From: Deltaproteobacteria bacterium
Lineage (GTDB): Bacteria; Myxococcota; Kuafuiibacteriia; Kuafuiibacteriales; Kuafuiibacteriaceae
DNA length: 64,000 nt
Direction: 5' to 3'
Assembly: GCA_020632995.1 (NCBI GenBank)
Contig: JACKEN010000011.1
Coordinates: 161,812 to 225,811, forward strand
This document shows, piece after piece, positions 1 through 7,509 of the stretch. The translations under genes and the position numbers were made by a program. Position 1 is the stretch's first letter. The number at the start of each line of letters is the position of its first letter. The notes under the pieces are model-generated. The model was given only the letters and a program-made list of their open reading frames with translations, was not told where the DNA came from and made no database searches.

Positions 1-1
1 G

Positions 2-193
2 AGCCTGGGCCTGCTCGGGCTGGCGATGCGGGACCTGCCGGTGGGCACCGCCTACGCGGTCTGGGTGGGGGTCGGGGCGGTGGGCACCGCGGCGCTCGGG
101 GTGCTGCTCCTGGGGGAGCCGGTGAACGCGGGCCGGGTGGCCAGCCTGCTGCTCATCGTGGCCGGCATCGTGGGGCTCAAGCTGGCGGGGTAG
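2..193 (+). CDS. sugE: SMR-family small cation exporter, 3' end (SugE/Gdx type)
   Basis: Partial gene cut by the window start; 63 codons and a TAG stop are visible. It encodes the last two to three membrane helices of a small multidrug resistance protein. The stretch around GTAYAVWVGVGAVG is the signature of the SugE/Gdx branch (guanidinium or quaternary ammonium export by proton antiport, inner membrane, dimer of four-helix subunits), followed by a GEP motif and a final hydrophobic helix. Part of its sequence recurs in degraded form near 1735-1873, beyond the LysR/DUF2269 pair. Family assignment is firm; the substrate is inferred. Confidence 0.9.
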   Translation, partial: SLGLLGLAMRDLPVGTAYAVWVGVGAVGTAALGVLLLGEPVNAGRVASLLLIVAGIVGLKLAG

Positions 194-219
194 CTCGGTG
201 CCGACGAGGTCGCGACGGA

Positions 220-1164
220 TCACCGCGGCGCGAGCGCGTCACGGAGCACACCCCGGAAGAAGCGCGAGCCGGGATCTGCGTCCGTTCGTTGGTGCCACAC
301 CTGGAGGATCGGCACCCGGGGGAGCTCGATGGGGGCCCTCAGGAGGCGGAGCGGGAGCATGCGCGCGACCTGCTTCGCCATCGCAGCGGGGAGCATGGTG
401 GCGTAGTGCGTCCCGACGACACAGGCTGCGGCGACCGAGAACTGCGGCACGGAGACCACGACGCGGCGACGAAGATCGCGTCGGGAGAGCGCGGCATCCA
501 CGAGGTCGATGCGGTGTCTGCCGTTGACCTCGACGGCGATGTGCTCGAGCTCGACGAACCGCGCCAGCCCCAATCGGCGCGGGACGCGCGGGTTCTCGGT
601 CCACACCGCGACCACCAGCTCTTCTTCGTAGACTGCTTCCGAGCGCTGCTCGGGTGAAGGGGGCGGGACACCGAGCAGGACGTCGATCTCTCCCGTCGAG
701 AGTCCGTCGCTGGCGATCGCATGGTCGAGCGTGACGATCTGGAGTGTGGCGCCCGGCAGGCGCCCGGCGAACGCTCGAACGATCGCCGGTAGGTTCCCCG
801 CGCCGATGTTGTCGGCGGAGGCCAGCGCGAATCGGCGCGTGCACGTGGACGGGTCGAACCCTCCTCCGGCCTCGACGATCGAGCGGAGCGAGTCGAGAGC
901 GGCATCGAGACGCGGTTTCAGCGCGAGCGCCCGCGGCGTCGCGACGATGCCGCGGCCGCGGCGCACGAAGAGGGGGTCGCCGAGCATGTCACGGAGACGG
1001 GCGAGTGCATTGCTGACCGCAGACGGCGTCACGTTCAGGCGGCGCGCAGCCTTGGTCACGCTCCCCTCTTCCAGGACGTGCTGCAGGGTCACCAGCAGGT
1101 TCAGATCGGCGGCCTCAATACTCAATACTGGTGATAATATATGTAATGACTCATCAATTGTCAT
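220..1164 (-). CDS. LysR-family transcriptional regulator
   Basis: 314 aa from the first ATG. The N-terminal winged helix-turn-helix is clear: VTKAARRLNVTPSAVSNALA recognition region, then GDPLFVRRGRG. The rest fits the periplasmic-binding-protein-like effector domain. It is divergent from the DUF2269 membrane gene across a short AT-rich gap, the classic LysR target arrangement, so it probably controls that gene and itself. The first 13 codons lie in unusually AT-rich DNA (about 1118-1164) that looks like promoter; a TTG at 1125 is a credible alternative start just before the normal LysR opening (AADLNLLVTL). The effector cannot be read from sequence. Confidence 0.88.
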   Translation of the reverse strand: MTIDESLHILSPVLSIEAADLNLLVTLQHVLEEGSVTKAARRLNVTPSAVSNALARLRDMLGDPLFVRRGRGIVATPRALALKPRLDAALDSLRSIVEAGGGFDPSTCTRRFALASADNIGAGNLPAIVRAFAGRLPGATLQIVTLDHAIASDGLSTGEIDVLLGVPPPSPEQRSEAVYEEELVVAVWTENPRVPRRLGLARFVELEHIAVEVNGRHRIDLVDAALSRRDLRRRVVVSVPQFSVAAACVVGTHYATMLPAAMAKQVARMLPLRLLRAPIELPRVPILQVWHQRTDADPGSRFFRGVLRDALAPR

Positions 1165-1192
1165 GAGATGTTGCCGCGCTTAGCGTGAGCGC
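1118..1192. promoter_or_regulatory. AT-rich divergent control region between LysR gene and DUF2269 gene
   Basis: A sharp drop in GC compared with everything around it. It contains a tandem 7-bp repeat (CAATACT twice, near 1116-1129), a TGATAATAT stretch that could supply a -10 element, and inverted TCAT/ATGA half-sites. LysR proteins bind T-N11-A sites in such gaps. The exact promoter is not resolved. Confidence 0.4.
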
Positions 1193-1687
1193 GTGGCTCT
1201 GAGGTTCGAGCGGCGCGCCCGCAAGATCTGGCTCTTCGCGCACCTCGGCACCTCGGCTGCCTGGCTCGGGGTGTCGATGGGCATGACCGCACTGAGCGTC
1301 GTTGGCGCGGTCGGTGAGCCGGTCCTGGCCTCGGCGGCCTACCAGATCATGCACGTGTTCGATCTGGCGCTGGTGATTCCCACCGTCCTGTCTTCCATCG
1401 TCAGCGGTTGCGTGTTGTCGCTCGGGACCCAGTGGGGCTTGACGCAGCACTGGTGGATCGTCGCGAAGCTCGCGATGGCGACGTCAATCCTCGTGACTGC
1501 GGCGGTGTGGGAGAACTTCCTCGTTCGCGGGCTCGCCTCACGGGCCCAGGAGCTGCATGGCACCGAGCCCATCCAGCTCGCGGCCTGCATGGCGGTCTTC
1601 CTCGTGCTCCTTTGGGCAGCCACGTGGCTCTCGGTGTTCAAGCCTCGCGGACGAACACCTTGGAGCACCATGCCTCGAAGTCAGTGA
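1193..1687 (+). CDS. DUF2269-like integral membrane protein
   Basis: 164 aa, GTG start. Four hydrophobic helices are evident (around residues 12-35, 45-75, 85-110, 130-150) with charged ends and a conserved HLGTSAAWLGVSMG opening helix, as in the predicted membrane family DUF2269. The function of this family is not known to me. It is divergent from the LysR gene and probably regulated by it. No strong Shine-Dalgarno precedes the GTG. With the LysR gene it forms a two-gene module between an intact sugE end and a sugE remnant, suggesting it was inserted there. Confidence 0.65.
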   Translation: MALRFERRARKIWLFAHLGTSAAWLGVSMGMTALSVVGAVGEPVLASAAYQIMHVFDLALVIPTVLSSIVSGCVLSLGTQWGLTQHWWIVAKLAMATSILVTAAVWENFLVRGLASRAQELHGTEPIQLAACMAVFLVLLWAATWLSVFKPRGRTPWSTMPRSQ

Positions 1688-1734
1688 GGTGTCGGCCGGC
1701 CCCGACACGCTGAGCTTCAGGAGGTGGTGCCCAA

Positions 1735-1873
1735 GGCCTGGTTGGGTGGGGCGCGTGGGCCTATACCCGGTCCTACGGGCCGGCCGATGCGCCGCGCTTG
1801 GCCCCGTTGGTCGGGGGTGGCGATGCGGGACCCGCCGGCGGGCTGCCTACGCGGTCTGGGTGGGGGCGGTGGG
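1735..1873 (+). pseudogene. Degenerate sugE-like remnant
   Basis: Within the 224-bp gap before the carboxylesterase, 1818-1873 aligns with 21-84 of the resident sugE end: it starts TGGCGATGCGGGA, shares the 17-base core CCTACGCGGTCTGGGTG and ends CGGTGGG, with small deletions that break the frame and create a stop. Upstream (about 1740-1800) a frame reading VGW then AYTRSYG resembles the first helix and loop of SugE proteins. It is either a duplicated fragment or the ruin of the second gene of a paired SMR exporter. The match to 21-84 is directly visible; the N-terminal part is inferred. Confidence 0.6.
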
Positions 1874-1910
1874 TAGTCGACGCGAGGCCGAAGCCTGTAG
1901 CCTTCACCGA

Positions 1911-3443
1911 ATGACCCCGGTTTCGACGGTGCTCCTCCTGGCCGCGATCGCCCATCCGCTGGTGCGTCCCACGGAGGCGGGGCCCGTGCGCGGGATCGCG
2001 CAGCCGGCCACGAAGACCTGGGCCTGGCTCGGCGTCCCCTACGCGAAGCCCCCGGTCGGGGCGCTCCGGTGGAGGGCGCCCGAGCGTCCCGTGGGCTGGA
2101 CCTCGCCCCGCGACGCTGCCCACTTCGGCTCGGCCTGCGCCCAGATCGCGACGTTCCAGGGGCCGCCGAGCCCGATGGGTGAGCCGGTCGGCTCCGAGGA
2201 TTGCCTCACGCTGAACGTCTGGCGGCCGGCGACGAAGGAGAAGCTCCCGACCCTTGTGTTCATCCACGGCGGCTCGAACGTCGCCGGCTACTCTGGCGAC
2301 CCGCTCTATGACGGCGCGGAGCTCGCCGCCCGGGCGCGCGCGGTGGTCGTCTCGGTGAACTATCGCCTGGGCGTCTTCGGATGGTTCGCGCACCCGTCTT
2401 TGCGCACCGGGACGGACGCCCTCACCGACTCCGGAAACCTGACCCTGCTCGACCTCGTGGCCGCGCTGCGCTTCGTCAAGGCCAGCATCGCCGGCTTTGG
2501 CGGCGACCCGGAGAACATCACCGTGATGGGCCAGTCTGCCGGCGCGGTGAATACGTACTCCTTGATGATGTCGCCGCTCGCCGCTGGGTTGATGACGCGG
2601 GCGATCGTGCTGACCGGCGCGCGCCTCAGCAAGCCGAGCGAAGACCGCGAGGCCTACGCGAAGAAGGTCTTCCACGCCCTGCTCGAACGTACCGGCGCGC
2701 CGAGCACGGACGATCCAGAGGCGCAGCGCGCGCTCCTGCTCGCGCAAGACACCGCGACGTTGCTGAAGGCTGCGTCGGGCGTCCCGAGCCCGGGTTGGGC
2801 ATCGGCGGACGGCGCGGTGATCCCCAAGGATGCGGCGGCGGCCATCGCTGCGCGTCGCTTCGCGAACATCCCCCTGTTGGTCGGGCTGACCCGTGATGAG
2901 GGCAAGTTCTTCGTCCCCGATACGTTCCGCGTCTCCGAGAGCGAGCGCATCGCAGCGATGGAGGGCTTCGATCCCGATCACCCTCCGCCCGCAGGGCTGG
3001 CGCTCACCGACCTCATCAAGGACCCGGTGGTGTTCGCGGAGCGCTCTGAGCAGATGAACCAGTGGATCGTCGGCATGGTCGACCGCACCTTGGGCGAGCT
3101 CGGACCGAAGCTGGATCGCCTCTATGTGATGCGCTTCGATTGGGCCGAGCAGGTCGAGCCGTGGCGGACCATCCTGGGGGCGAGCCACGCCATGGAGCTG
3201 CCGTTCGTGTTCCACAACTTCGGGCGGAACTACTTCTCCTGCGCGTTCGGGCGCGCGAATCGCCCGGGGCGGGAGGCGCTGTCGCGGGTGATGATCGCGA
3301 GCATCGCCGCCTTCATCCGCACCAGCGACCCGAACACGCCCGCGCTGGGCCTGCGCTGGAGGCCCTGGCGTCCAGAGGCGCCGTCGCGGTTGGTGTGGAA
3401 CGCCGACGCGCGCACCGTGCGACTGAGCATCGTCGCCGAATGA
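1911..3443 (+). CDS. Secreted type-B carboxylesterase
   Basis: 510 aa, full family length. The ATG at 1911 is chosen because it begins a signal peptide (about residues 1-26); the open frame further upstream runs through the sugE remnant. The alpha/beta-hydrolase landmarks of the carboxylesterase type B family are present: early GVPYAKPPVG, SEDCLTLNVW, the oxyanion HGG in FIHGGSNVAG, nucleophile Ser in GQSAGA, acidic residue in LTRDEG and catalytic His in GASHAMELPF. GQSAGA replaces the commoner GESAGG. It should hydrolyse carboxylic esters outside the cytoplasm. No copy of the dispersed palindrome occurs here. Confidence 0.92.
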   Translation: MTPVSTVLLLAAIAHPLVRPTEAGPVRGIAQPATKTWAWLGVPYAKPPVGALRWRAPERPVGWTSPRDAAHFGSACAQIATFQGPPSPMGEPVGSEDCLTLNVWRPATKEKLPTLVFIHGGSNVAGYSGDPLYDGAELAARARAVVVSVNYRLGVFGWFAHPSLRTGTDALTDSGNLTLLDLVAALRFVKASIAGFGGDPENITVMGQSAGAVNTYSLMMSPLAAGLMTRAIVLTGARLSKPSEDREAYAKKVFHALLERTGAPSTDDPEAQRALLLAQDTATLLKAASGVPSPGWASADGAVIPKDAAAAIAARRFANIPLLVGLTRDEGKFFVPDTFRVSESERIAAMEGFDPDHPPPAGLALTDLIKDPVVFAERSEQMNQWIVGMVDRTLGELGPKLDRLYVMRFDWAEQVEPWRTILGASHAMELPFVFHNFGRNYFSCAFGRANRPGREALSRVMIASIAAFIRTSDPNTPALGLRWRPWRPEAPSRLVWNADARTVRLSIVAE

Positions 3444-3581
3444 GGTCGTCGCGCCCTCGATCCGTGCCGGTCCAGGGGCCCGAGCGACGGGATGTGGGCT
3501 GGCAGGCGCGGGTCGACCCGCGGCAGATCTTCCGCGATCCGTCCGAGGGATCTTCATCGGGCCTGGGCTACATTGCTCACC

Positions 3582-5606
3582 ATGCGCAAGGTGCAGGGCG
3601 CCGGCCCCCGACCCGCTGAGCTCCAGGACGTGGCGGCCGTGGGGCCGTCGCAGGCCGCCCCTCGGGCGGATCCGGAGGCCTCACGCGATCTGGGCCAGGA
3701 GGCGGCGCTCGGCATGAGCGCGCCCCGGCTCGAGGCTTCCCAGGGGGCGGCGCGAGTGCGGGTGCCCAACGGGGTCCTGGCGGTGCGGGCCGGCACCCAG
3801 GATCTCGTGCCTCGCAAGATGATCGGCACCGTCGCCCTCGAGGGGGGGCGGCCCACCCTGATCCCCCTCGACGGCTCCGGGGCTCGCCCCCTCGTCGGCG
3901 CCGAGGGGCTGGCGGATGGGGCGGTGGTCGAGGTCGAGACAAAGCCGGGGGCGCCGCAGGTCGAGGTGGCGGGGGCCGGGGCGCTGGCGGAGCCTGGCAC
4001 CGCGCTGGCCAAGCTGTACGGCATCCTCGCGAAGCATGGCATCGACCCGAGCTTCCCGCCCGAGGTGGACGAGGAGGTGCAACAGATCCTGCAGAACCCC
4101 GGGCTGGACGATCCCCAGCTGGAGGATCTCACCCACCTGCCCTTCATCACCATCGACAACGAGGGCTCGAAGGACCTCGACCAGGCCATGTACATCGAGC
4201 GCACCGCCGCCGGTGGGTACAAGGTGTACTACGCCCTGGCCGACGCCGCGCACTACGTGCGGCCGGGGACCGCGCTCTACGCGGAGGCGGTGAAGCGCGG
4301 GGTGACCTACTACATGCCTGGGATGGCGGTGCCGATGCTGCCGCGGGCGCTGAGCGAGGGCCTGGTGTCCCTGAACGAGGGCGTGGATCGCCGGGCCCTC
4401 ACCATGGTGACCGAGCTGGACGCGCGCGGGCAGGTGCTCGGCACCGAGGTGCGCCGCACCAGGATCCGCTCCCAGAAGAAGCTGACCTACGAGGGCGTGC
4501 AGACCTACTTCGACCGGCCCGAGGGGCACCCGCTGGCCGGACAGGCCTTCACCGAGACGCTGGAGCTGTTGAAGGCGGTGGGCGAGCTGCGGATGCGCGA
4601 CGCCGAGGAGCGCGACGTGGTGCGCATCAACAGGAAGGAGGTCAGGCACGGGCTGGATCCCGAGGACCCGCGTCGATTCGTGACCTATGCGCGTGGGCGG
4701 AACGAGGTCGAGAAGTGGAACGAGCAGATCTCGCTCCTCTGCAACGCCGAGGGGGCGAAGATCATGGAGGCGGAGGGCAACGCGCCCCACGTCACCCCGA
4801 TCTACCGCGTGCACCCCGAGCCGATGGGCAAGCGCCTGCACGACTTCCGGCGCCGGGTGGAGGCGGCGGCGCGGTCCCACGGCCTCGATGATCCGGTGTG
4901 GATCTGGCGGAGCGATCAGAGCCTCGCCGACTACCTGGCCCAGCTCCCAGAGGGCGGGCCCCACGCGCGGCTCGCCGCCGCGATCCAGCGCCAGGCGGTC
5001 ATGGTGAACATGGCGAGCGAGTTCTCGGTGGAGGCGGGCCGGCACCACGGGGTGGGGGCCGAGCCCTACGCGCGCTTCTCGAGCCCGATGCGGGAGCTGG
5101 TGGGCATCTTCACCCACAAGGAGGCGCTCGAGAAGCTGGGCTTCGTGGAGCCCGAGGGCTGGCCGTTCGAGGATCCCAAGGCCAACCAGGCCGAGGTGGT
5201 CGAGGTGGCCAACCGCACGAGGAAGCTCCAGAACCAGATCGAGAAGGAGGCGGACCTGCTCGTGCTCGACCAGCACCTGCAAGCCGACCTGCAGTCGCAG
5301 TTCGAGGCGCGCCGGGTGTGGCGGGGCACCATCATGGGCCTCACGTCGACCAAGGCGTACATCCAGATGGACGACCCGCCCCTGGAGGTGAAGCTGTACC
5401 TCAGCGACCTCGCGGAGCGCTTCGACACCGAGCTGGAGCTGGACGAGACCGGGGCGATCGCGCGGAGCGTGAACCCCGCGCGCCTCGGGGACCTCACGCT
5501 GGGAGACGAGGTCGCGCTGCGGCTGGACCGGCTCGACGCGGGCAAGCAGCGCTACGTGTTCACGCCGCTCATCGAGAACGGGCGACCCACACCAGGCAAG
5601 CGGTGA
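3582..5606 (+). CDS. RNB-domain exoribonuclease (RNase II/R superfamily)
   Basis: 674 aa from the ATG at 3582. After a variable leader comes an OB/cold-shock-like part (about 55-125) and a linker matching RNase R (LAKHGIDPSFPPEV), then the RNB catalytic domain. The metal-binding segment reads TIDNEGSKDLDQA: three acidic positions are kept, while the fourth Asp of E. coli RNase II is Gln, as I recall from RNB proteins of other phyla. The domain ends near SSPMRELVGIFTHKEAL, followed by an S1-like tail (from about 570). It degrades RNA 3' to 5' in the cytoplasm. The 3' end overlaps the convergent UbiA gene by 38 bp. Confidence 0.9.
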   Translation: MRKVQGAGPRPAELQDVAAVGPSQAAPRADPEASRDLGQEAALGMSAPRLEASQGAARVRVPNGVLAVRAGTQDLVPRKMIGTVALEGGRPTLIPLDGSGARPLVGAEGLADGAVVEVETKPGAPQVEVAGAGALAEPGTALAKLYGILAKHGIDPSFPPEVDEEVQQILQNPGLDDPQLEDLTHLPFITIDNEGSKDLDQAMYIERTAAGGYKVYYALADAAHYVRPGTALYAEAVKRGVTYYMPGMAVPMLPRALSEGLVSLNEGVDRRALTMVTELDARGQVLGTEVRRTRIRSQKKLTYEGVQTYFDRPEGHPLAGQAFTETLELLKAVGELRMRDAEERDVVRINRKEVRHGLDPEDPRRFVTYARGRNEVEKWNEQISLLCNAEGAKIMEAEGNAPHVTPIYRVHPEPMGKRLHDFRRRVEAAARSHGLDDPVWIWRSDQSLADYLAQLPEGGPHARLAAAIQRQAVMVNMASEFSVEAGRHHGVGAEPYARFSSPMRELVGIFTHKEALEKLGFVEPEGWPFEDPKANQAEVVEVANRTRKLQNQIEKEADLLVLDQHLQADLQSQFEARRVWRGTIMGLTSTKAYIQMDDPPLEVKLYLSDLAERFDTELELDETGAIARSVNPARLGDLTLGDEVALRLDRLDAGKQRYVFTPLIENGRPTPGKR

Positions 5607-6438
5607 TGAAGACGACGAAGGAGAGCGAGGCCCCGTACTTGAGCCGCATCACCGCCCGGTACTCGCTCGTGGCGCCGGTGAGGCGCCACAGCTGAGCGCC
5701 GTTCAGCACCGCCCCCGCCGCGCCCACCCCGCCGAACACGATGCCCACCGTGGGGTGGACGGCGTGCAAGGTGGCCGTCACCGTGGCCAGCCCGACCGCG
5801 TAGCCGACCACGAAGAAGCGGCGCACTCCGGCCAGGCCGTAGGTGGCGGCGAAGGTGTGATCGCCGTTCGCGCGATCCTCGTCCATCTGGAAGACCTGGC
5901 TCACCGGGTAGAGGCTCAACAGGAGCGCCGCGACCCCGAGGCCCGCCGCGAGCATGAAGGGGTCGAGGGCGCGGCCACCGCCCGCGAGGTAGCCCATCCA
6001 GAAGGTGTTGGTGCCGGTGCCGACGCCCACCGCGGCCAGGCTGAGCCAGGGGTGCCCCTTCCAGCGGGGCCCGCGCCGGCTGTAGGCGACCGAGAGGGCC
6101 ATCGTGATGAGCCACAGCGCAACGAAGGTTGCACCTCGAGGGATCGCGAGGACGAGCCCCAGCGCCTGGAGGGCGAGGGCGGCGTGGTGCATCCACGGCC
6201 GCATCTTCGGGGGGTGCTCGACCCCGCCGATCGGGCCGTCGTCGTCGTCCCAGAACGAGTTGTAGGCGGTGACCCCGCCGTTCAAGAGGACGTGCACGTT
6301 GAGGAGCTGGAGCAGGAAGGGTTGCAGGGCGAGCTCACGGTTGTAGAGCCCGCCCAACAGGTAGCCGCCGGAGAGGATCAGGAGCTGGTAGTGCACCCTC
6401 AGGTGCACGAGGAACGCGCGGAGCTCCGCCGCCCGCAT
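5569..6438 (-). CDS. UbiA-family prenyltransferase
   Basis: 289 aa membrane protein with eight to nine helices. Both Asp-rich motifs of the UbiA superfamily are visible: NSFWDDDDGPIGG near residues 60-72 and QMDEDRANGD near 185-195, which bind the Mg-prenyl diphosphate. It attaches an isoprenoid chain to an aromatic or other acceptor in the membrane (quinone, heme or lipid pathways); the acceptor cannot be told. Its ATG overlaps the murI stop by one base (TGATG), so the two are translationally coupled. An open frame continues far upstream across murI but has no gene-like content there. Confidence 0.88.
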   Translation of the reverse strand: MRAAELRAFLVHLRVHYQLLILSGGYLLGGLYNRELALQPFLLQLLNVHVLLNGGVTAYNSFWDDDDGPIGGVEHPPKMRPWMHHAALALQALGLVLAIPRGATFVALWLITMALSVAYSRRGPRWKGHPWLSLAAVGVGTGTNTFWMGYLAGGGRALDPFMLAAGLGVAALLLSLYPVSQVFQMDEDRANGDHTFAATYGLAGVRRFFVVGYAVGLATVTATLHAVHPTVGIVFGGVGAAGAVLNGAQLWRLTGATSEYRAVMRLKYGASLSFVVFITACLVWVARSR

Positions 6439-7364
6439 CAGACCGGGGCCCAGGGGACCCGGGCGACCTTGCCCTCCACGTCGGGGGTGAGCCGGGCCAC
6501 CTGCTCCGCGAAGAGCGCCGGATCCTGGGTGGTGAGGAGCTGGTGGGCCCCGTGGCCGCCGCGCGCGCCGCTCGCGAGGTCGTGGGGCCCGGGGGCGCGG
6601 GCGCGGCCGGCGCGGCGCAAGGTGTCTTCCACCACCCGCGCCGTCTCCTCCGCCGGGTCCACGAAGGTGACGCCCTCGGGGGCGACCCGGCGCAAGGTGG
6701 GCAGCAGGAACGGGTAGTGGGTGCAGCCGAGGATCACCGTGTCGACCCCGGCCGCGAGGAGCGGGGCGAGGTAGGCGCGGGCCGCCTCGTGGGCCTCCTC
6801 GCTCTCGGTGCGCCCGGACTCGACCAGGGGCACGAAGGCGGGGCAGGCCACCTGGTGCACGGTGAGGTCCTGGTCGAGGGCCTCGGTCGCGGTCACGTAG
6901 GCGCCGGAGGCCACGGTGCCGGCGGTGGCGAGCACGCCGACCCGGCGGCTCCGGCTCACCGCGGCGGCGGCGGCGGCGCCGGGGTGGATGACGCCGAGGG
7001 CGTGCTCGTCGCCGACCCCCGCCTGGACCTCGGCGAGGGCGGTGGCGCTCGAGACGTTGCACGCCATCACCACGAGCTTGGCCCCGCGCTCGAACATGTA
7101 GCGTGAAAGCGAGCCTGCGAACCCGCGGATCTCGTCCAGGGGGCGGCCGCCGTAGGGGACGTGGGCCTGGTCGGCCACGTAGATGAAGCGCTCTTCCGGC
7201 ATACGCCGCTGGATGGCGGCGGCCACGGTGAGCCCGCCCACCCCGGAGTCGAACAGGCCGATGGGCGCCTCGGACGACCGCGTGGGCAGCAGGCCGTGCC
7301 CGAAGCCGCCGCGGGGGATGACCCCGACGTCGGGGCTGGACCACAGTGAGGGGACCGCGATCAT
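6438..7364 (-). CDS. murI: Glutamate racemase
   Basis: 308 aa from the ATG at 7364. It interconverts L- and D-glutamate for peptidoglycan without cofactor. Landmarks: FDSGVGGLTV (first substrate loop), VADQAHVPYGG, first catalytic Cys in MACNVSSA, second in LGCTHYPF. The CN-T of most MurI proteins is CN-V here. There are about 32 residues before FDSG, longer than usual, and no strong ribosome site, so the start is uncertain. It is divergent from the FG-GAP lipoprotein gene and coupled to the UbiA gene. Confidence 0.93.
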   Translation of the reverse strand: MIAVPSLWSSPDVGVIPRGGFGHGLLPTRSSEAPIGLFDSGVGGLTVAAAIQRRMPEERFIYVADQAHVPYGGRPLDEIRGFAGSLSRYMFERGAKLVVMACNVSSATALAEVQAGVGDEHALGVIHPGAAAAAAVSRSRRVGVLATAGTVASGAYVTATEALDQDLTVHQVACPAFVPLVESGRTESEEAHEAARAYLAPLLAAGVDTVILGCTHYPFLLPTLRRVAPEGVTFVDPAEETARVVEDTLRRAGRARAPGPHDLASGARGGHGAHQLLTTQDPALFAEQVARLTPDVEGKVARVPWAPV

Positions 7365-7509
7365 GCTGGGGCTCAACACCAGGGGGCCTCGGGGGGCGTC
7401 CCTTGGCAGGCGCCTGCCTCGGGCTCCGGATGCACCTAGCAGGCCGGGGCGGACCCGTCCAGCGGACCCGCCGTTGACCGACCGGCTCGGATGCCCGACA
7501 ACCGGGGCC

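Noticed and set aside
7395..7408. GGCAGG-CGCCTGCC palindrome as a member of the dispersed family
   Set aside because: Spacer between the 5-base arms is 2, not 4; the same objection applies to 4829 (spacer 2) and 56356 (spacer 6).
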